From: Khoudiadiopia massiliensis | GTDB taxonomy: Bacteria; Bacillota; Clostridia; Tissierellales; Peptoniphilaceae | Direction of reading: 5' to 3' | DNA length: 64,000 nucleotides | Assembly (NCBI GenBank): GCA_900290095.1 | Contig: OKQS01000001.1 | Span: 248,001 to 312,000 of the forward strand | In this document: in pieces, positions 36,794-45,544 of the stretch | Layout: every line of letters begins with the position of its first letter | Position numbering within the stretch: the stretch's first letter is position 1 | Notes under the pieces: model-generated | What the model was told of the DNA's origin: nothing | What the model saw: only the letters and a program-made list of their open reading frames with translations | Databases searched by the model: none | Position numbers and translations under genes: made by a program

Positions 36794-38370
36794 ATGCTCC
36801 TCCATTCCAATTCAAGAATCGGCCTGCCCCCAACTATTGGAAAATGACTGCTCCTCCCGGCTCCCGGTATCCAAAGGATTTTTTCCCGGTCTGTCAAGAT
36901 TGGGTAATTTTCCCTTAAAATTGAAGGTATTTCCCACTCGTTAAATATCTTCCTCAAAGCTTTTTTCTTGCCGCCAAATTTTTCCATTACTTCATTGCCC
37001 CGGCCCCTTCTAAAATAAAGCTTATCCAATCCTTCCAAATCAAGATAGCAAAAACGCGGATCTTTCAAATTTCTCGGCCCGGGCTCCTTTAAACATTTTC
37101 TGACCAAGATTTTCCCACAGGGAAGGTCCCAATCAAGGGCTAATTCTTCTCCTCTTTTAAGCTTGTCCAGAGGAATTTCAAGGGGCTCTTGTTCCGCCTT
37201 ATTCGACCAGTCCAATTGAAGTTCTTTCAGTTTTTCCCCGCCAATAAATTGCAGGGAGAAAAAATCAGATAGAATAATCATATCATAAAGGGCCATACGT
37301 TTTCCGACATTCAAGGTCCCTAATTCCATAATATTTTTTATCCGATCATAACTTAAAATTTGCTTGTCATTCTCCAAGGCCTGACTTGAAATGTCTTCCA
37401 TTATTTTGATTATAAGATTGCTTATAACGGCCTCATGCTCCCGCTCAAAAATACTCTTATTAAGCGAAACAGCCGAAAGTAGGACAGCATTCCTTTTTTC
37501 ACGGTTTGCCCGCTCGCCCAAGGAATTTTCATAGGCCTCAACACCGGCCTTTGTCCTCCCGTCAAAAACATAGGTCCCGTAGGCTATTTTCGCTTCTTTT
37601 TCAATATAGGAATGCTCCATTTGAGCAATCCTGGAAAATTTTAAAAGGCCCTCTTGCAAATTCGGGTTGATTTCCTGTTCAATCTTGGGAATTATGAGCT
37701 TTCTTATGGCATTTCTTGTATATTCCGTCGATTGATTGCTGAGATCCTCCCTCCAGGCAATTCCATGCTCCTTGCAATAGGCTATGAGGTCTGCTTTAGG
37801 GAACTCCAGCAGGGGCCTGAATATTTTATAATTGAACTTATCTTGAACCTTAACAGCTGACCGGCTCTCCCAAAGGCTCATCCCTGAAGCTCCTGAAAGG
37901 CCTGCCCCCCTAAACATATGTAAAAGGACCGTCTCAGCCTGATCTCCCAGGTGGTGTCCGGTCAAAAGAACAGGTGTTTTGACTTCTCCCGACCTTATCC
38001 CCTGAACCATGACTTCTTCAAAAAACTCGTATCTGGCATTCCTTCCCGCCAATTCTTCCGAAACATTGTCCTCTTTAGCCTTGGCTCTTATATCCACGCT
38101 CTTGCTTATAAAGTCAATATCCTTGGCCTTGCAATAATTTTCAACAAATTTCATGTCCTCATCAGCCCGGTCCCCCCTCAAGCAGTGGTTGAGGTGCATT
38201 ACGACAAGCCTGTCGGAAAAATGACAGGCCGTATCCAGCAGGGCCATGGAGTCGGCGCCGCCCGATACGGCTATATAAAGGCAAAAAGGGCCCTCTATAC
38301 GTCCCTTTTCCCAGCTGCTTTCGAAAAATGTTAAAAGCTCATTTTTCCCCTTGTTAAAAGTAGAAGACAT
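36778..38370 (-). CDS. tilS: tRNA(Ile)-lysidine synthase
   Basis: A 530-residue enzyme that puts lysine on C34 of the tRNA-Ile with a CAU anticodon, which is essential for AUA decoding. The ATP PP-loop YIAVSGGADSMALLDTA lies near residue 32. VVMHLNHCLRGDRADED, TGHHLGDQAETVLLHMFRGAGL and a C-terminal TilS domain follow. Its ATG overlaps the divIC stop (TAATG). The size, about 60 residues more than many homologues, comes from the middle and C-terminal part. Confidence 0.95.
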   Translation of the reverse strand: MSSTFNKGKNELLTFFESSWEKGRIEGPFCLYIAVSGGADSMALLDTACHFSDRLVVMHLNHCLRGDRADEDMKFVENYCKAKDIDFISKSVDIRAKAKEDNVSEELAGRNARYEFFEEVMVQGIRSGEVKTPVLLTGHHLGDQAETVLLHMFRGAGLSGASGMSLWESRSAVKVQDKFNYKIFRPLLEFPKADLIAYCKEHGIAWREDLSNQSTEYTRNAIRKLIIPKIEQEINPNLQEGLLKFSRIAQMEHSYIEKEAKIAYGTYVFDGRTKAGVEAYENSLGERANREKRNAVLLSAVSLNKSIFEREHEAVISNLIIKIMEDISSQALENDKQILSYDRIKNIMELGTLNVGKRMALYDMIILSDFFSLQFIGGEKLKELQLDWSNKAEQEPLEIPLDKLKRGEELALDWDLPCGKILVRKCLKEPGPRNLKDPRFCYLDLEGLDKLYFRRGRGNEVMEKFGGKKKALRKIFNEWEIPSILRENYPILTDREKILWIPGAGRSSHFPIVGGRPILELEWRSIWMKD

Positions 38371-39110
38371 TACTGGCCTTCCACACCGTTGTTGGAATTA
38401 TTGTTGTTTGAATTGTTATTGTTTGAATTGTTCTTGTTTGTTGACTTTTTGTTTGTCTTGTTGCTGTTATTTCCGTTATTTATACTGTTGGGATTTTGAT
38501 TGTTGTTGCCGTTATCCCCTGTATTGTTGTTATTTTCTCCGGTGTTTTCCCCGTTGTTTCCACCGTTATTTTCTCCGTTATTCTCATTATTGGTTCTGCC
38601 CCCATTTAAGGCGGCCAGGGCAGCCTGATTAATCTGATACTTGCCGTCGGCAGTTTGAACCAGGATCTCGTTGGGCCTGATCATGCCGAGTTTATCGTGG
38701 GCATATTGTTCAATATATTCGTCGGTGTTTACCAGTTTAAGCTGGTTTTTAAGCTCATTAACCGAGGTCTGGAGCTGCTGCTTCTCTTCTTCCAGGCTCT
38801 CCTGCTTGAGTCGGACTTCCTTCAAATTCCTGGATGTCTTTACCAGTCTCCATCCGGCCCAAACAATAAGGAGGACAATGATGCCCAATATGGCGTAATA
38901 AACATATTGGGAAGACTTTTTAGAACGGGAAACCCCTGGTCCTAAATTTCTTGATCTGCGCCTTCCCCCGGCTTCATAAGCCCGATCCCTTTGTTCCGGT
39001 CTTCTACCGCCGGTATAGGGATTTGTTCTATTTTCCCTCGGAGCATTTCCGGATCTCTGATTTGAATTCTTTCCCGGTTGTTCCGGAAGAATTGAACGAA
39101 ACTTACTCAT
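38370..39110 (-). CDS. divIC: DivIC/FtsB-like septum formation protein with long Asn-rich tail
   Basis: A 246-residue protein. A basic, Arg/Gly/Asn-rich cytoplasmic part of about 60 residues precedes one membrane helix (YVYYAILGIIVLLIVWAGW). A coiled coil follows (LKQESLEEEKQQLQTSVNEL), then the motif YAHDKLGMIRPNEILVQ typical of DivIC/FtsB, and a 77-residue Asn/Gly/Ser tail. FtsB-type proteins bridge FtsQ and FtsL in the divisome. Gene order (rqcP, divIC, tilS, hpt, ftsH) supports the name. I chose the ATG at 39110 with GGAGGTGG upstream; the frame opens at 39131. Confidence 0.88.
   Translation of the reverse strand: MSKFRSILPEQPGKNSNQRSGNAPRENRTNPYTGGRRPEQRDRAYEAGGRRRSRNLGPGVSRSKKSSQYVYYAILGIIVLLIVWAGWRLVKTSRNLKEVRLKQESLEEEKQQLQTSVNELKNQLKLVNTDEYIEQYAHDKLGMIRPNEILVQTADGKYQINQAALAALNGGRTNNENNGENNGGNNGENTGENNNNTGDNGNNNQNPNSINNGNNSNKTNKKSTNKNNSNNNNSNNNNSNNGVEGQ
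38373..38603 (-). repeat. Asparagine-rich low-complexity tract at the DivIC C-terminus
   Basis: About 77 codons, mostly AAT/AAC with Gly, Ser, Thr and Lys, form short degenerate units such as NNG-EN and NNNNS. At DNA level this is a degenerate triplet repeat that could change length by slippage. By FtsB topology the tract lies outside the membrane. The conserved core ends before it. Confidence 0.85.
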
Positions 39111-39357
39111 TTTCCACCTCCACGACTTCATACAGGTCCTGTGCCATATCTTTTTTTACTATCTCAGGAGTAGACAGAACTTTGAATTTCATTGGCCCCC
39201 TTGCAAAGGATATCTCAACAAGGTCACCGGCCTTAACTTCACTGCCGGCCTTGGCCACGTTATCGTTTATTTTAACCCTGCCCCCGTCACAAGCTTCTTT
39301 AGCAACGGTCCGCCTTTTGATTATTCTTGAATTCTTTAAAAACTTGTCTATTCTCAT
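39103..39357 (-). CDS. rqcP: S4-domain RNA-binding protein RqcP
   Basis: An 84-residue S4-domain protein like B. subtilis RqcP (YabO), which works with RqcH in alanine tailing during ribosome-associated quality control. The start MRIDKFLKNSRIIKRRTVAKE and GRVKINDNVAKAGSEVKAGD match the S4 fold. It lies directly upstream of divIC, overlapping it by eight bases, as near yabO-divIC in Bacillus. HslR/Hsp15-like function is an alternative. Confidence 0.9.
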   Translation of the reverse strand: MRIDKFLKNSRIIKRRTVAKEACDGGRVKINDNVAKAGSEVKAGDLVEISFARGPMKFKVLSTPEIVKKDMAQDLYEVVEVENE

Positions 39358-39389
39358 CGATTATCTCCCGAATTTTGCAACATACAGTT

Positions 39390-39398
39390 ATTATACCA
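39390..39398 (-). promoter_or_regulatory. Putative extended -10 promoter for rqcP operon
   Basis: On the minus strand TGGTATAAT is a full extended -10 element, about 30 bases from the rqcP ATG. No good -35 is seen, which is usual for this class. It would let rqcP-divIC-tilS-hpt-ftsH be read independently of dut. Confidence 0.45.
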
Positions 39399-39426
39399 TC
39401 ACTATCGGCAGGGGTCTTGTCTTAAC

Positions 39427-39876
39427 TCAAAATCTTCCCGAAGATCCGAAACCCAGGTTTCCTCTTTCGGTCCCCTCAAGGCTTTCCTTTTCCTCAAGTT
39501 CGGCCCTAACATATGGGAGAATTATCATCTGAGCAACTCTTTCCCCGTCTTCCAATTTCATAGCCTTATCGGAATGGTTGAAGAGGGGGATCCTTATTTC
39601 TCCCCTGTAGTCGCTGTCAATGACCCCTATGCCGTTCGAAAGCATAAGGCCCTTGGCACCCAAGCCTGATCTTATGGCTACCAAGCCGAAATGGCCCTCA
39701 GGTATTTCAGCATAAAAGCCGGTGTGGATGAAAGCGTGTCCACCGGATTCAATTATGAGGTCTTCTTCTGTCTTAATGCACAGGTCCATGCCTGCTGCGT
39801 TTGAATTGGCGTACTGGGGCATTACCCCTTCTACTATGCAATTCATCTTTACTGATTTTCCACCCTTATCGGCCAT
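39427..39876 (-). CDS. dut: dUTP diphosphatase
   Basis: A 149-residue trimeric-type dUTPase that keeps uracil out of DNA and supplies dUMP. All five motifs are present: AAGMDL, RSGLGAKG, GVIDSDYRGEI, DGERVAQMII and the C-terminal GNLGFGSSGRF. It starts at an ATG with AAGGAAA upstream. It lies between the HAD phosphatase gene and rqcP, with its own putative promoter. Confidence 0.97.
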   Translation of the reverse strand: MADKGGKSVKMNCIVEGVMPQYANSNAAGMDLCIKTEEDLIIESGGHAFIHTGFYAEIPEGHFGLVAIRSGLGAKGLMLSNGIGVIDSDYRGEIRIPLFNHSDKAMKLEDGERVAQMIILPYVRAELEEKESLEGTERGNLGFGSSGRF

Positions 39877-39915
39877 TTCTATTTCCTTCCATACTTTAAG
39901 TAATTTTACCTGTTT

Positions 39916-39945
39916 ATTATATATTTTTTACGGATTTGAGGGCAA
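39916..39945 (-). promoter_or_regulatory. Putative sigma-A promoter for dut
   Basis: On the minus strand TTGCCC (39940-39945) and a perfect TATAAT (39916-39921) are separated by 18 bases, about 40 bases upstream of the dut start. The -35 lies just after the stop codon of the HAD gene. Confidence 0.55.
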
Positions 39946-39948
39946 GGG

Positions 39949-40767
39949 TCAGAGTCCCCTGTTTTTCTCTATGAGGATTTCAACCGCCTTACTGAAGCCC
40001 CCCTCCTTTACATCTCCGACACTAACTTTTCCGGCCTCTTTCGCTCCGGGAGAAGCATTGGCAACCGCAAAGGAAATACCCGCTTGGCTCAGCATCTCCA
40101 CATCATTGTCATAATCCCCTATGGCGGCAGTCTCTTCCCTTGACAAGCCCAAATCATCTATCAGATAGGTTAGACCGCTCCACTTGTTGACTCCGGCATT
40201 CATGACCTCTATCATTCTTGAGCCCGACCTGGTCGCACTTAGCCTGCCTTCTGCATTTATCTTATCCCTGAGCTCATCTGCTTTGGGTCCGGGAGCATAT
40301 ATGTTCATCTTATAGAACTTTGGATATTCAGACAGGTCCCTGTTCGGATAAAAGCTCTTGAGCCTCACCCCGGTAAATTTTTTAACCGGCATGGCAAAAA
40401 CTCTATGTAAAAATCTTTGGAAGGGGCCTCCGGACAAAAAGCAGGTATCCAAGCTGTAGAAAAGATAGGTCCACTTTTCCCTAAGGCAAATATCAATAAG
40501 GCCCTTGATTTCTTCCCTATCCATCGGAAAATCAAAAACCGGCCCCTTGGTCCTCTCACCCACTATAGCCCCGTTATTGGCTATAATATGGCCCTTGATC
40601 CCATACTTTTTTAAAATATGTTCTATGTTGCTGTAGGGTCGGCCTGAAACCAGGGCAAAGTCCATGCCCCTTCTTTGCAATCTTTTAATGCTTTTAACGT
40701 TGGCTCCGGGTATTTTCCACCTATAGGCAAGGGTGTTATCGAAATCGCTGGCTAGTAATTTAAACAT
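39949..40767 (-). CDS. HAD-superfamily (Cof-like, type IIB) phosphatase
   Basis: A 272-residue HAD-IIB phosphatase. The catalytic loop LLASDFDNTLAYRW holds the Asp pair, followed by VSGRPYSNIE (motif II), a type IIB cap, a Lys region near RSGSRMIEVMNAGVNKWSG and motif IV IGDYDNDVEMLSQAG. Such enzymes dephosphorylate sugar phosphates, FMN or PLP, and the substrate cannot be read from sequence. I chose the ATG at 40767, with GAGGAAT upstream. It follows the SDR gene by eight bases. Confidence 0.92.
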   Translation of the reverse strand: MFKLLASDFDNTLAYRWKIPGANVKSIKRLQRRGMDFALVSGRPYSNIEHILKKYGIKGHIIANNGAIVGERTKGPVFDFPMDREEIKGLIDICLREKWTYLFYSLDTCFLSGGPFQRFLHRVFAMPVKKFTGVRLKSFYPNRDLSEYPKFYKMNIYAPGPKADELRDKINAEGRLSATRSGSRMIEVMNAGVNKWSGLTYLIDDLGLSREETAAIGDYDNDVEMLSQAGISFAVANASPGAKEAGKVSVGDVKEGGFSKAVEILIEKNRGL

Positions 40768-40775
40768 ATTATTCC

Positions 40776-41540
40776 TCAATACAAACCTATCCATTTTTCA
40801 ATCTTAAGGATCCAGCTATGGGGCAAGATCTTTGATGCAAATCTAATAAAGTATGAGGCCGGATGGCTCAGGGAAATATCCCTCTTTTTTCCGGACCTTC
40901 TCATGGCCTTTTCGGCCACCTTTTTGGGCGACTCGGCCCCCAATGCCTTAAACCACTTTATACCGCCGCTTTTCGAAGCCTTTTCAAAAAACTCGGTTCT
41001 CATTGGGTTGGGGCAAACAGCAAGAACGCTTATTCCCCTTGACTTGAGTTCGGCGTTTAGGGCCCTTGACAGGCTCAAAACATAGGCCTTACTCGCCGCG
41101 TAAACGGCAAAGTCAGGCTGGGGCAGAAAAGCTGCAACTGAGGCTATATTTATTATCCTTGACCCTCTATCCATATATGGTAGGCAAAGATGGGTCATAT
41201 CCGTAAGGGCCCCGACATTTAAATCGATCATCTCCCTCACTTCCCGGCCTTTCATTTCTTTAAAGGGCCCGTCAAAGCCCAGGCCTGCGGAGTTTATTAA
41301 GAGACCTATTCTGATTTCCGGGTCCAATTCTTTTATAAATTCCGAGCAAAAATTACTGTCCGTCAAATCCAGGGCCAAAATTTTTACAGAGCGGCTTAAT
41401 TCTTTAGCCAAGTCTTCCAGCCTGGCCCTCCTCCTGGCAATAAGCCAGATTTCTGAAAAATCCTCGTCTCTGTCGATGATTTTACACATTTCAAGGCCCA
41501 GGCCTGAAGATGCCCCGGTTATTATGGCAATGTTCCTCAT
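40776..41540 (-). CDS. SDR family NAD(P)-dependent oxidoreductase
   Basis: A 254-residue short-chain dehydrogenase. The cofactor loop IITGASSGLGLEM lies at the N-terminus. LLINSAGLG, the catalytic Ser in INIASVAAFLPQPDF and the YAASK active site follow. The basic residues after the first strand (ARRRARLEDLA) favour NADP. The substrate is unknown. It overlaps the OGG gene by ATGA and forms a small unit with it and the HAD gene. Confidence 0.93.
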   Translation of the reverse strand: MRNIAIITGASSGLGLEMCKIIDRDEDFSEIWLIARRRARLEDLAKELSRSVKILALDLTDSNFCSEFIKELDPEIRIGLLINSAGLGFDGPFKEMKGREVREMIDLNVGALTDMTHLCLPYMDRGSRIINIASVAAFLPQPDFAVYAASKAYVLSLSRALNAELKSRGISVLAVCPNPMRTEFFEKASKSGGIKWFKALGAESPKKVAEKAMRRSGKKRDISLSHPASYFIRFASKILPHSWILKIEKWIGLY

Positions 41541-42421
41541 AAGGGAAATCTCCTAATATAGTAAAAAAGATACTGCTGCATGAGTCCCTGGAAGGGATGG
41601 TGGGCTTGGAGGTCCAGGCTTCCCTGATAATATTCCTCTTCCACCTTCTTCATCCAAACGTCCATGGGACAATTTGATAGCCTGTGGTAGGCGAAGAGGC
41701 TGACACAATCAGAAATCTTTTTTCCAACCCCGTAAAACTCCCTGAGGGCCAGGTCCAGTTCGTTGTTTTCCAGGCCTTCAAGAGCCTCAAGGCTCCTTTT
41801 GCCTGCAAGCATGTCCGAGACCGCGGCTCTGACATATTTTTCCCTGTAGCCAAGCTTGCAGAGGCCATAGTCCTCATCGGTCATCTTGGCCATTTCTTTC
41901 GGAGAAGGAAAACTGTAAATGGCCTTTCCTTCATTGTCCCTTCCTATCAACTGTCCGGCACAATAACTTATCAAGCTTACAGCCTTCTGTATGGCCGGTA
42001 TGTTTTTTCTTTGTGAGATTATAAAGGTTATGAGAGTTTCCCAGGGGTCCTGCTTTAAGATCCTGATCCCCTTGCCGAAATTGGCGGCATCGTACAAGAA
42101 GGGATCGGAATCCCCGCAAATTTTTTCCCTGATGGACTTATAATCCGTCTCCAGGTCGAAGTAGTCAATCCAAAGTTTTTTAAAGTCTCCCTCGTCGCAC
42201 TCAAAATACACTTTCTCCCTGTCCTGGCTTAATCTTAAAATTTTTCCCAGGGCAATGAGAAGGAAGTTCTCCCGGTCACCCGGGCCCGACCCCACATTAA
42301 AGAGCCTGAAGCATTGGCCGCTGTCCCTTATCTTCTCCAGATCGAAATCGTCTTTCCTGGCAATGGAAATGTATCCTTCTTCAATTTTATATTCAACCTG
42401 TCTATTTTTAATTCCCGACAT
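41537..42421 (-). CDS. OGG1-type DNA glycosylase (8-oxoguanine / HhH-GPD family)
   Basis: A 294-residue base-excision glycosylase. The N-terminal OGG_N-like part (LEKIRDSGQCFRLF) is followed by an HhH-GPD domain. The hairpin YGVGKKISDCVSLF carries the catalytic Lys seen in OGG1 (GVGTK-type), and the conserved Asp is in NCPMDVWMKK. These residues point to a bifunctional 8-oxoguanine glycosylase/lyase rather than AlkA. A hairpin lies in its leader. It is translationally coupled to the SDR gene. Confidence 0.9.
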   Translation of the reverse strand: MSGIKNRQVEYKIEEGYISIARKDDFDLEKIRDSGQCFRLFNVGSGPGDRENFLLIALGKILRLSQDREKVYFECDEGDFKKLWIDYFDLETDYKSIREKICGDSDPFLYDAANFGKGIRILKQDPWETLITFIISQRKNIPAIQKAVSLISYCAGQLIGRDNEGKAIYSFPSPKEMAKMTDEDYGLCKLGYREKYVRAAVSDMLAGKRSLEALEGLENNELDLALREFYGVGKKISDCVSLFAYHRLSNCPMDVWMKKVEEEYYQGSLDLQAHHPFQGLMQQYLFYYIRRFPL

Positions 42422-42439
42422 GGTTACTCCTTAACTCAA

Positions 42440-42483
42440 GAGAGCCGACCTTTAAGGTTATTGTAAATTGCAGGTCGGCTCTC
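42440..42483 (-). other. Strong hairpin in the leader of the glycosylase gene
   Basis: A perfect 12-bp inverted repeat (GAGAGCCGACCT/AGGTCGGCTCTC) with a 20-base loop lies between the flavin reductase stop and the glycosylase start, ending 19 bases before the ATG. Neither strand has a proper U-tract, so it is a weak terminator or a regulatory or mRNA-stabilising stem. Confidence 0.6.
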
Positions 42484-42514
42484 CATTATTTAAATTTCAG
42501 ACTTAAATCGCTGA

Positions 42515-43204
42515 TCAATAACCCATGAAAACATCGAGGACTATGCTGTCCTTACTGATTCCCCATTCCTGGAGCATTCCTTCGTAGGCCTTGTTCATTC
42601 CCGGTGATCCGGCTATGAGATACTCGGCTTCGTCTCCATTCTCTTCAGCATACTTTTTAACGGTATCCGTACACACCTTAGTATCTTTTATAAATTCGAC
42701 TGTCAGATTTTCAAGTTTTTCCTGAGCCTCTTTCCAAAAATCACTGTAGCAAAATTCCCCGCTCTCATCTGAATATATGACTTTGATCTCGTGTGAAGGG
42801 TCATTATTGTCATATAGGTCTTTAACAAGGGCTCTTATCGGAGTAATTCCTATTCCGCCTGCTACGCAAAGTGACTTCTTCTTTGTATCATGGAATGAGT
42901 ATTTTCCCAGAGCCTGGTTTACTATGACCGGACTTCCGGGCTTTACATCGTTGAGCAGGGCTTCCTTATAGGGACTTTTTTCTTCCCTTATCCTGGTTGT
43001 AAACATCAAAAAGCCGTCTGCCGGTGCTGATGCTATAGTAAAAATCCTTCTCTGCTCTTTTTTATCAAGATCAAATTCCGGGAAGGTCCATGCCGTATGC
43101 TGGCCCGCTTTCCATTCGAAGCCCTCCGGAATATCAAAAATAAAGCTGTAAGAATCTGAGGTTTCCTGAACTATTTTTTTTACCTTTGTTTCAAAAGTTT
43201 TCAT
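42515..43204 (-). CDS. FAD-dependent oxidoreductase of the ferredoxin-NADP reductase type
   Basis: A 229-residue FNR-like flavoprotein. The FAD motif RRIFTIASAP, a GxxGITPIR nucleotide site in VAGGIGITPIRALVKDLY, and the C-terminal LIAGSPGMNKAYEGML / VFMGY are typical of CDP-reductase-like modules. It has no fused [2Fe-2S] or globin domain, so its electron partner is separate and unknown. I chose the ATG at 43204 with AAGGAG upstream. It diverges from ppk. Confidence 0.9.
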   Translation of the reverse strand: MKTFETKVKKIVQETSDSYSFIFDIPEGFEWKAGQHTAWTFPEFDLDKKEQRRIFTIASAPADGFLMFTTRIREEKSPYKEALLNDVKPGSPVIVNQALGKYSFHDTKKKSLCVAGGIGITPIRALVKDLYDNNDPSHEIKVIYSDESGEFCYSDFWKEAQEKLENLTVEFIKDTKVCTDTVKKYAEENGDEAEYLIAGSPGMNKAYEGMLQEWGISKDSIVLDVFMGY

Positions 43205-43313
43205 TATTACACTCCTTAGATTAAAAACAACGTCCTGCATTTGATGATATCAGCTAATTAATAATTTGTACATTATATATATTCTACCCCTTACCGTTGC
43301 TTTTTTCACAGAG

Positions 43314-43344
43314 TTTACTTCCCCCCGGCCATTTATGTTATAAA
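43314..43344 (+). promoter_or_regulatory. Putative promoter of ppk1 with extended -10
   Basis: On the plus strand TGTTATAAA (43336-43344) is an extended -10 element, and TTTACT (43314-43319) lies 19 bases upstream of TATAAA, a slightly long spacer. It is about 40 bases from the ppk1 start in the divergent 43205-43382 region. Confidence 0.45.
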
Positions 43345-43382
43345 ATGTAAGTGTATTTGCTATAAGCATACGAAAGGAAATT

Positions 43383-45527
43383 ATGATGACCGGAAATGAT
43401 AGAGACTACAGTTATACGCAAAACCGTGAACTTTCATGGCTTAACTTCAACAGGCGCTGCCTTGAAGAATCTCTGGACGACACTGTCCCCCTCTTTGAAA
43501 AGCTGAATTTTATAAAGATATTCTGCACAAACCTGGATGAATTCTGCATGGTCAGGATAGGCAGCCTGTCCGACCTGACCCTCTTGGGCAATAATGAAGC
43601 CGACAATAAAAGCGACATGACCCCGAAAGACCAGGTCAGTGCGGTATTTTCCAAGCTCCATGACTTATATAGGGTTAAGGACAATGTATTTCAAAAAGTT
43701 GAAAAGCAATTCAGAAAAATCGGAATTGCCAATCTTTCTATAGGCGAGCTGTCCAAGTCCCAGCTCAAGGCTATATACAAGTATTTCAACGATTATATAT
43801 ATCCCATACTCTCCCCCCTCCAACTCTCCTACCACAGGCCCCTGCCTTTTTTGGAAAATAAGTCGGAATATGTGATTCTTCAGTTGAAGAGGAATGATAA
43901 GAAGGATAAGACGTCTTTCGGCGTGGTTCCCATACCGGCAATACTGCCTAAAATCCTGCCTTTGCCGGGGCCCAAGGGTTTCCCCTTCATAAGGACATCC
44001 AAGGTCCTGTTCGAATTTGTTGACGAGTGCTATCCTCGCCATACTGTAATAAATAAGACCATTGTCAGGGTTACGAGAAATGCCGACCTGTCTCCGGACG
44101 ATGAGATTAACTATGAGGACAGCGACTATCGTACTTTAATGAAAAAAATTCTCAAGGAGAGGAACCGACTCCAGGCTGTCAGGGTTGAGGTCAATGAGAA
44201 GAACCTTGAGCCCTTCAGGGACTTTCTTTGCAGGGAGCTTAAGCTTGGTCCTGACCAAATTCTGGAAAGTGAGTCACCACTTTCTATGGACTATGTATCC
44301 GAGCTTGAGGAGGCACTGGGCCACGATGTCCTGTCCCGCTACACTTACAGCCGCTATTCCCCCAGGCTTGGCAGCGATTTGGGCTTTGAAGGGGACCTAA
44401 TTGCAAGGCTGAAAGAAAGAGACTATTCCCTATTCTATCCCTACGACAGCATGGATTCCTATTTAAAGCTTATGGAGCAGGCTGCCGAGGACGACAGGGT
44501 GGTTTCAATAAAGATTACCATATACAGGCTGGCCAAAAACTCCAGACTGGTTGAGTATTTATGCCGGGCTGCGGAGAACGGCAAAGAGGTCATGGTCCTC
44601 ATGGAACTCCGGGCCCGATTCGACGAGCAGAATAACCTTGACTATTCCAAGCAGCTCTATGAAGCCGGCTGCAATATCATATACGGAATCGGTGGCTACA
44701 AGGTCCATTCAAAGGTGACCCTCATAACATTAAAAGATTCAGACAAGTGGTCGTATATAACCCAGATAGGAACCGGCAACTATAATGAAGCTACCGCCAA
44801 GGCCTATTCGGATATCTGCCTTATGACCTCCCATCGTGGAATCGGCCTGGATGCCGTGAAATTTTTCAGGAATATGCAGGTAGGCAACCTAAACGGAACC
44901 TATGATTTCCTCTTGCAGGCCCCTTCTAGTTTGAAGGACAGGCTCCTTGATTATATGGACAAGGAAATAGAAAAAGGAAATGAAGGGTATATCTTCTTTA
45001 AAATGAACTCTCTTACAGACCGGGATTTTATTGACAAGCTTAGCCTGGCATCGAATTCCGGTGTCGAAGTTAAACTTATCATTAGAGGTATAAACTGTAT
45101 TCTGCCCGGGATAGGTGGAAAAACTGAAAATATTGAAGCCCACTCCATAGTCGGCCGCTTTCTGGAGCACGCCAGAATTTATGTTTTCGGCAGAGAAAAT
45201 CCTCAAATATTTATAGGTTCTGCTGACCTCATGACCAGAAACACCGAGCACCGGGTTGAGATTTTGACCCCGGTTTTTGATAAAATAGCAAGAGAAAAAA
45301 TTATGTTCTTTATGGACACGGAGTTCGAGGACAATGTTAAGGGCCGCATTTTTTTATCTGACGGAGATATGCACAAGATAAGCGAAGGGGACCGACCTGT
45401 TTCGGCCCAGAATGTTTTCATGGAGAAGGCGGCAAGGTCTGACGCTAATGCAGCCCTGCTCAGAAAGAAAATAGATAGAAGCAAGGGTATTTTCACCAGA
45501 ATAAAAGAGTTTTTCCATATAAAATAA
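43383..45527 (+). CDS. ppk1: Polyphosphate kinase 1
   Basis: A 714-residue PPK1 that polymerises ATP phosphate into polyphosphate. The N-terminal NRELSWLNFNRRCLEE domain is diagnostic. The catalytic core has EGKEV-type VMVLMELRARFDEQNN. The phospho-acceptor His is in GYKVHSKVTLI and the second His in RNTEHRVEILTP. Length and all domains (N, H, C1, C2) are normal. AAAGGA precedes the ATG. It is followed 18 bases later by phosphofructokinase. No exopolyphosphatase gene is nearby. Confidence 0.97.
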   Translation: MMTGNDRDYSYTQNRELSWLNFNRRCLEESLDDTVPLFEKLNFIKIFCTNLDEFCMVRIGSLSDLTLLGNNEADNKSDMTPKDQVSAVFSKLHDLYRVKDNVFQKVEKQFRKIGIANLSIGELSKSQLKAIYKYFNDYIYPILSPLQLSYHRPLPFLENKSEYVILQLKRNDKKDKTSFGVVPIPAILPKILPLPGPKGFPFIRTSKVLFEFVDECYPRHTVINKTIVRVTRNADLSPDDEINYEDSDYRTLMKKILKERNRLQAVRVEVNEKNLEPFRDFLCRELKLGPDQILESESPLSMDYVSELEEALGHDVLSRYTYSRYSPRLGSDLGFEGDLIARLKERDYSLFYPYDSMDSYLKLMEQAAEDDRVVSIKITIYRLAKNSRLVEYLCRAAENGKEVMVLMELRARFDEQNNLDYSKQLYEAGCNIIYGIGGYKVHSKVTLITLKDSDKWSYITQIGTGNYNEATAKAYSDICLMTSHRGIGLDAVKFFRNMQVGNLNGTYDFLLQAPSSLKDRLLDYMDKEIEKGNEGYIFFKMNSLTDRDFIDKLSLASNSGVEVKLIIRGINCILPGIGGKTENIEAHSIVGRFLEHARIYVFGRENPQIFIGSADLMTRNTEHRVEILTPVFDKIAREKIMFFMDTEFEDNVKGRIFLSDGDMHKISEGDRPVSAQNVFMEKAARSDANAALLRKKIDRSKGIFTRIKEFFHIK

Positions 45528-45544
45528 TTTTCAAGGGGGATTTT

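Noticed and set aside
38351-38632. Cys/Tyr-rich open frame of 93 codons on the plus strand
   Set aside because: It is the antisense of the Asn-rich DivIC tail; its odd composition comes from the triplet repeat and it has no ribosome-binding site.
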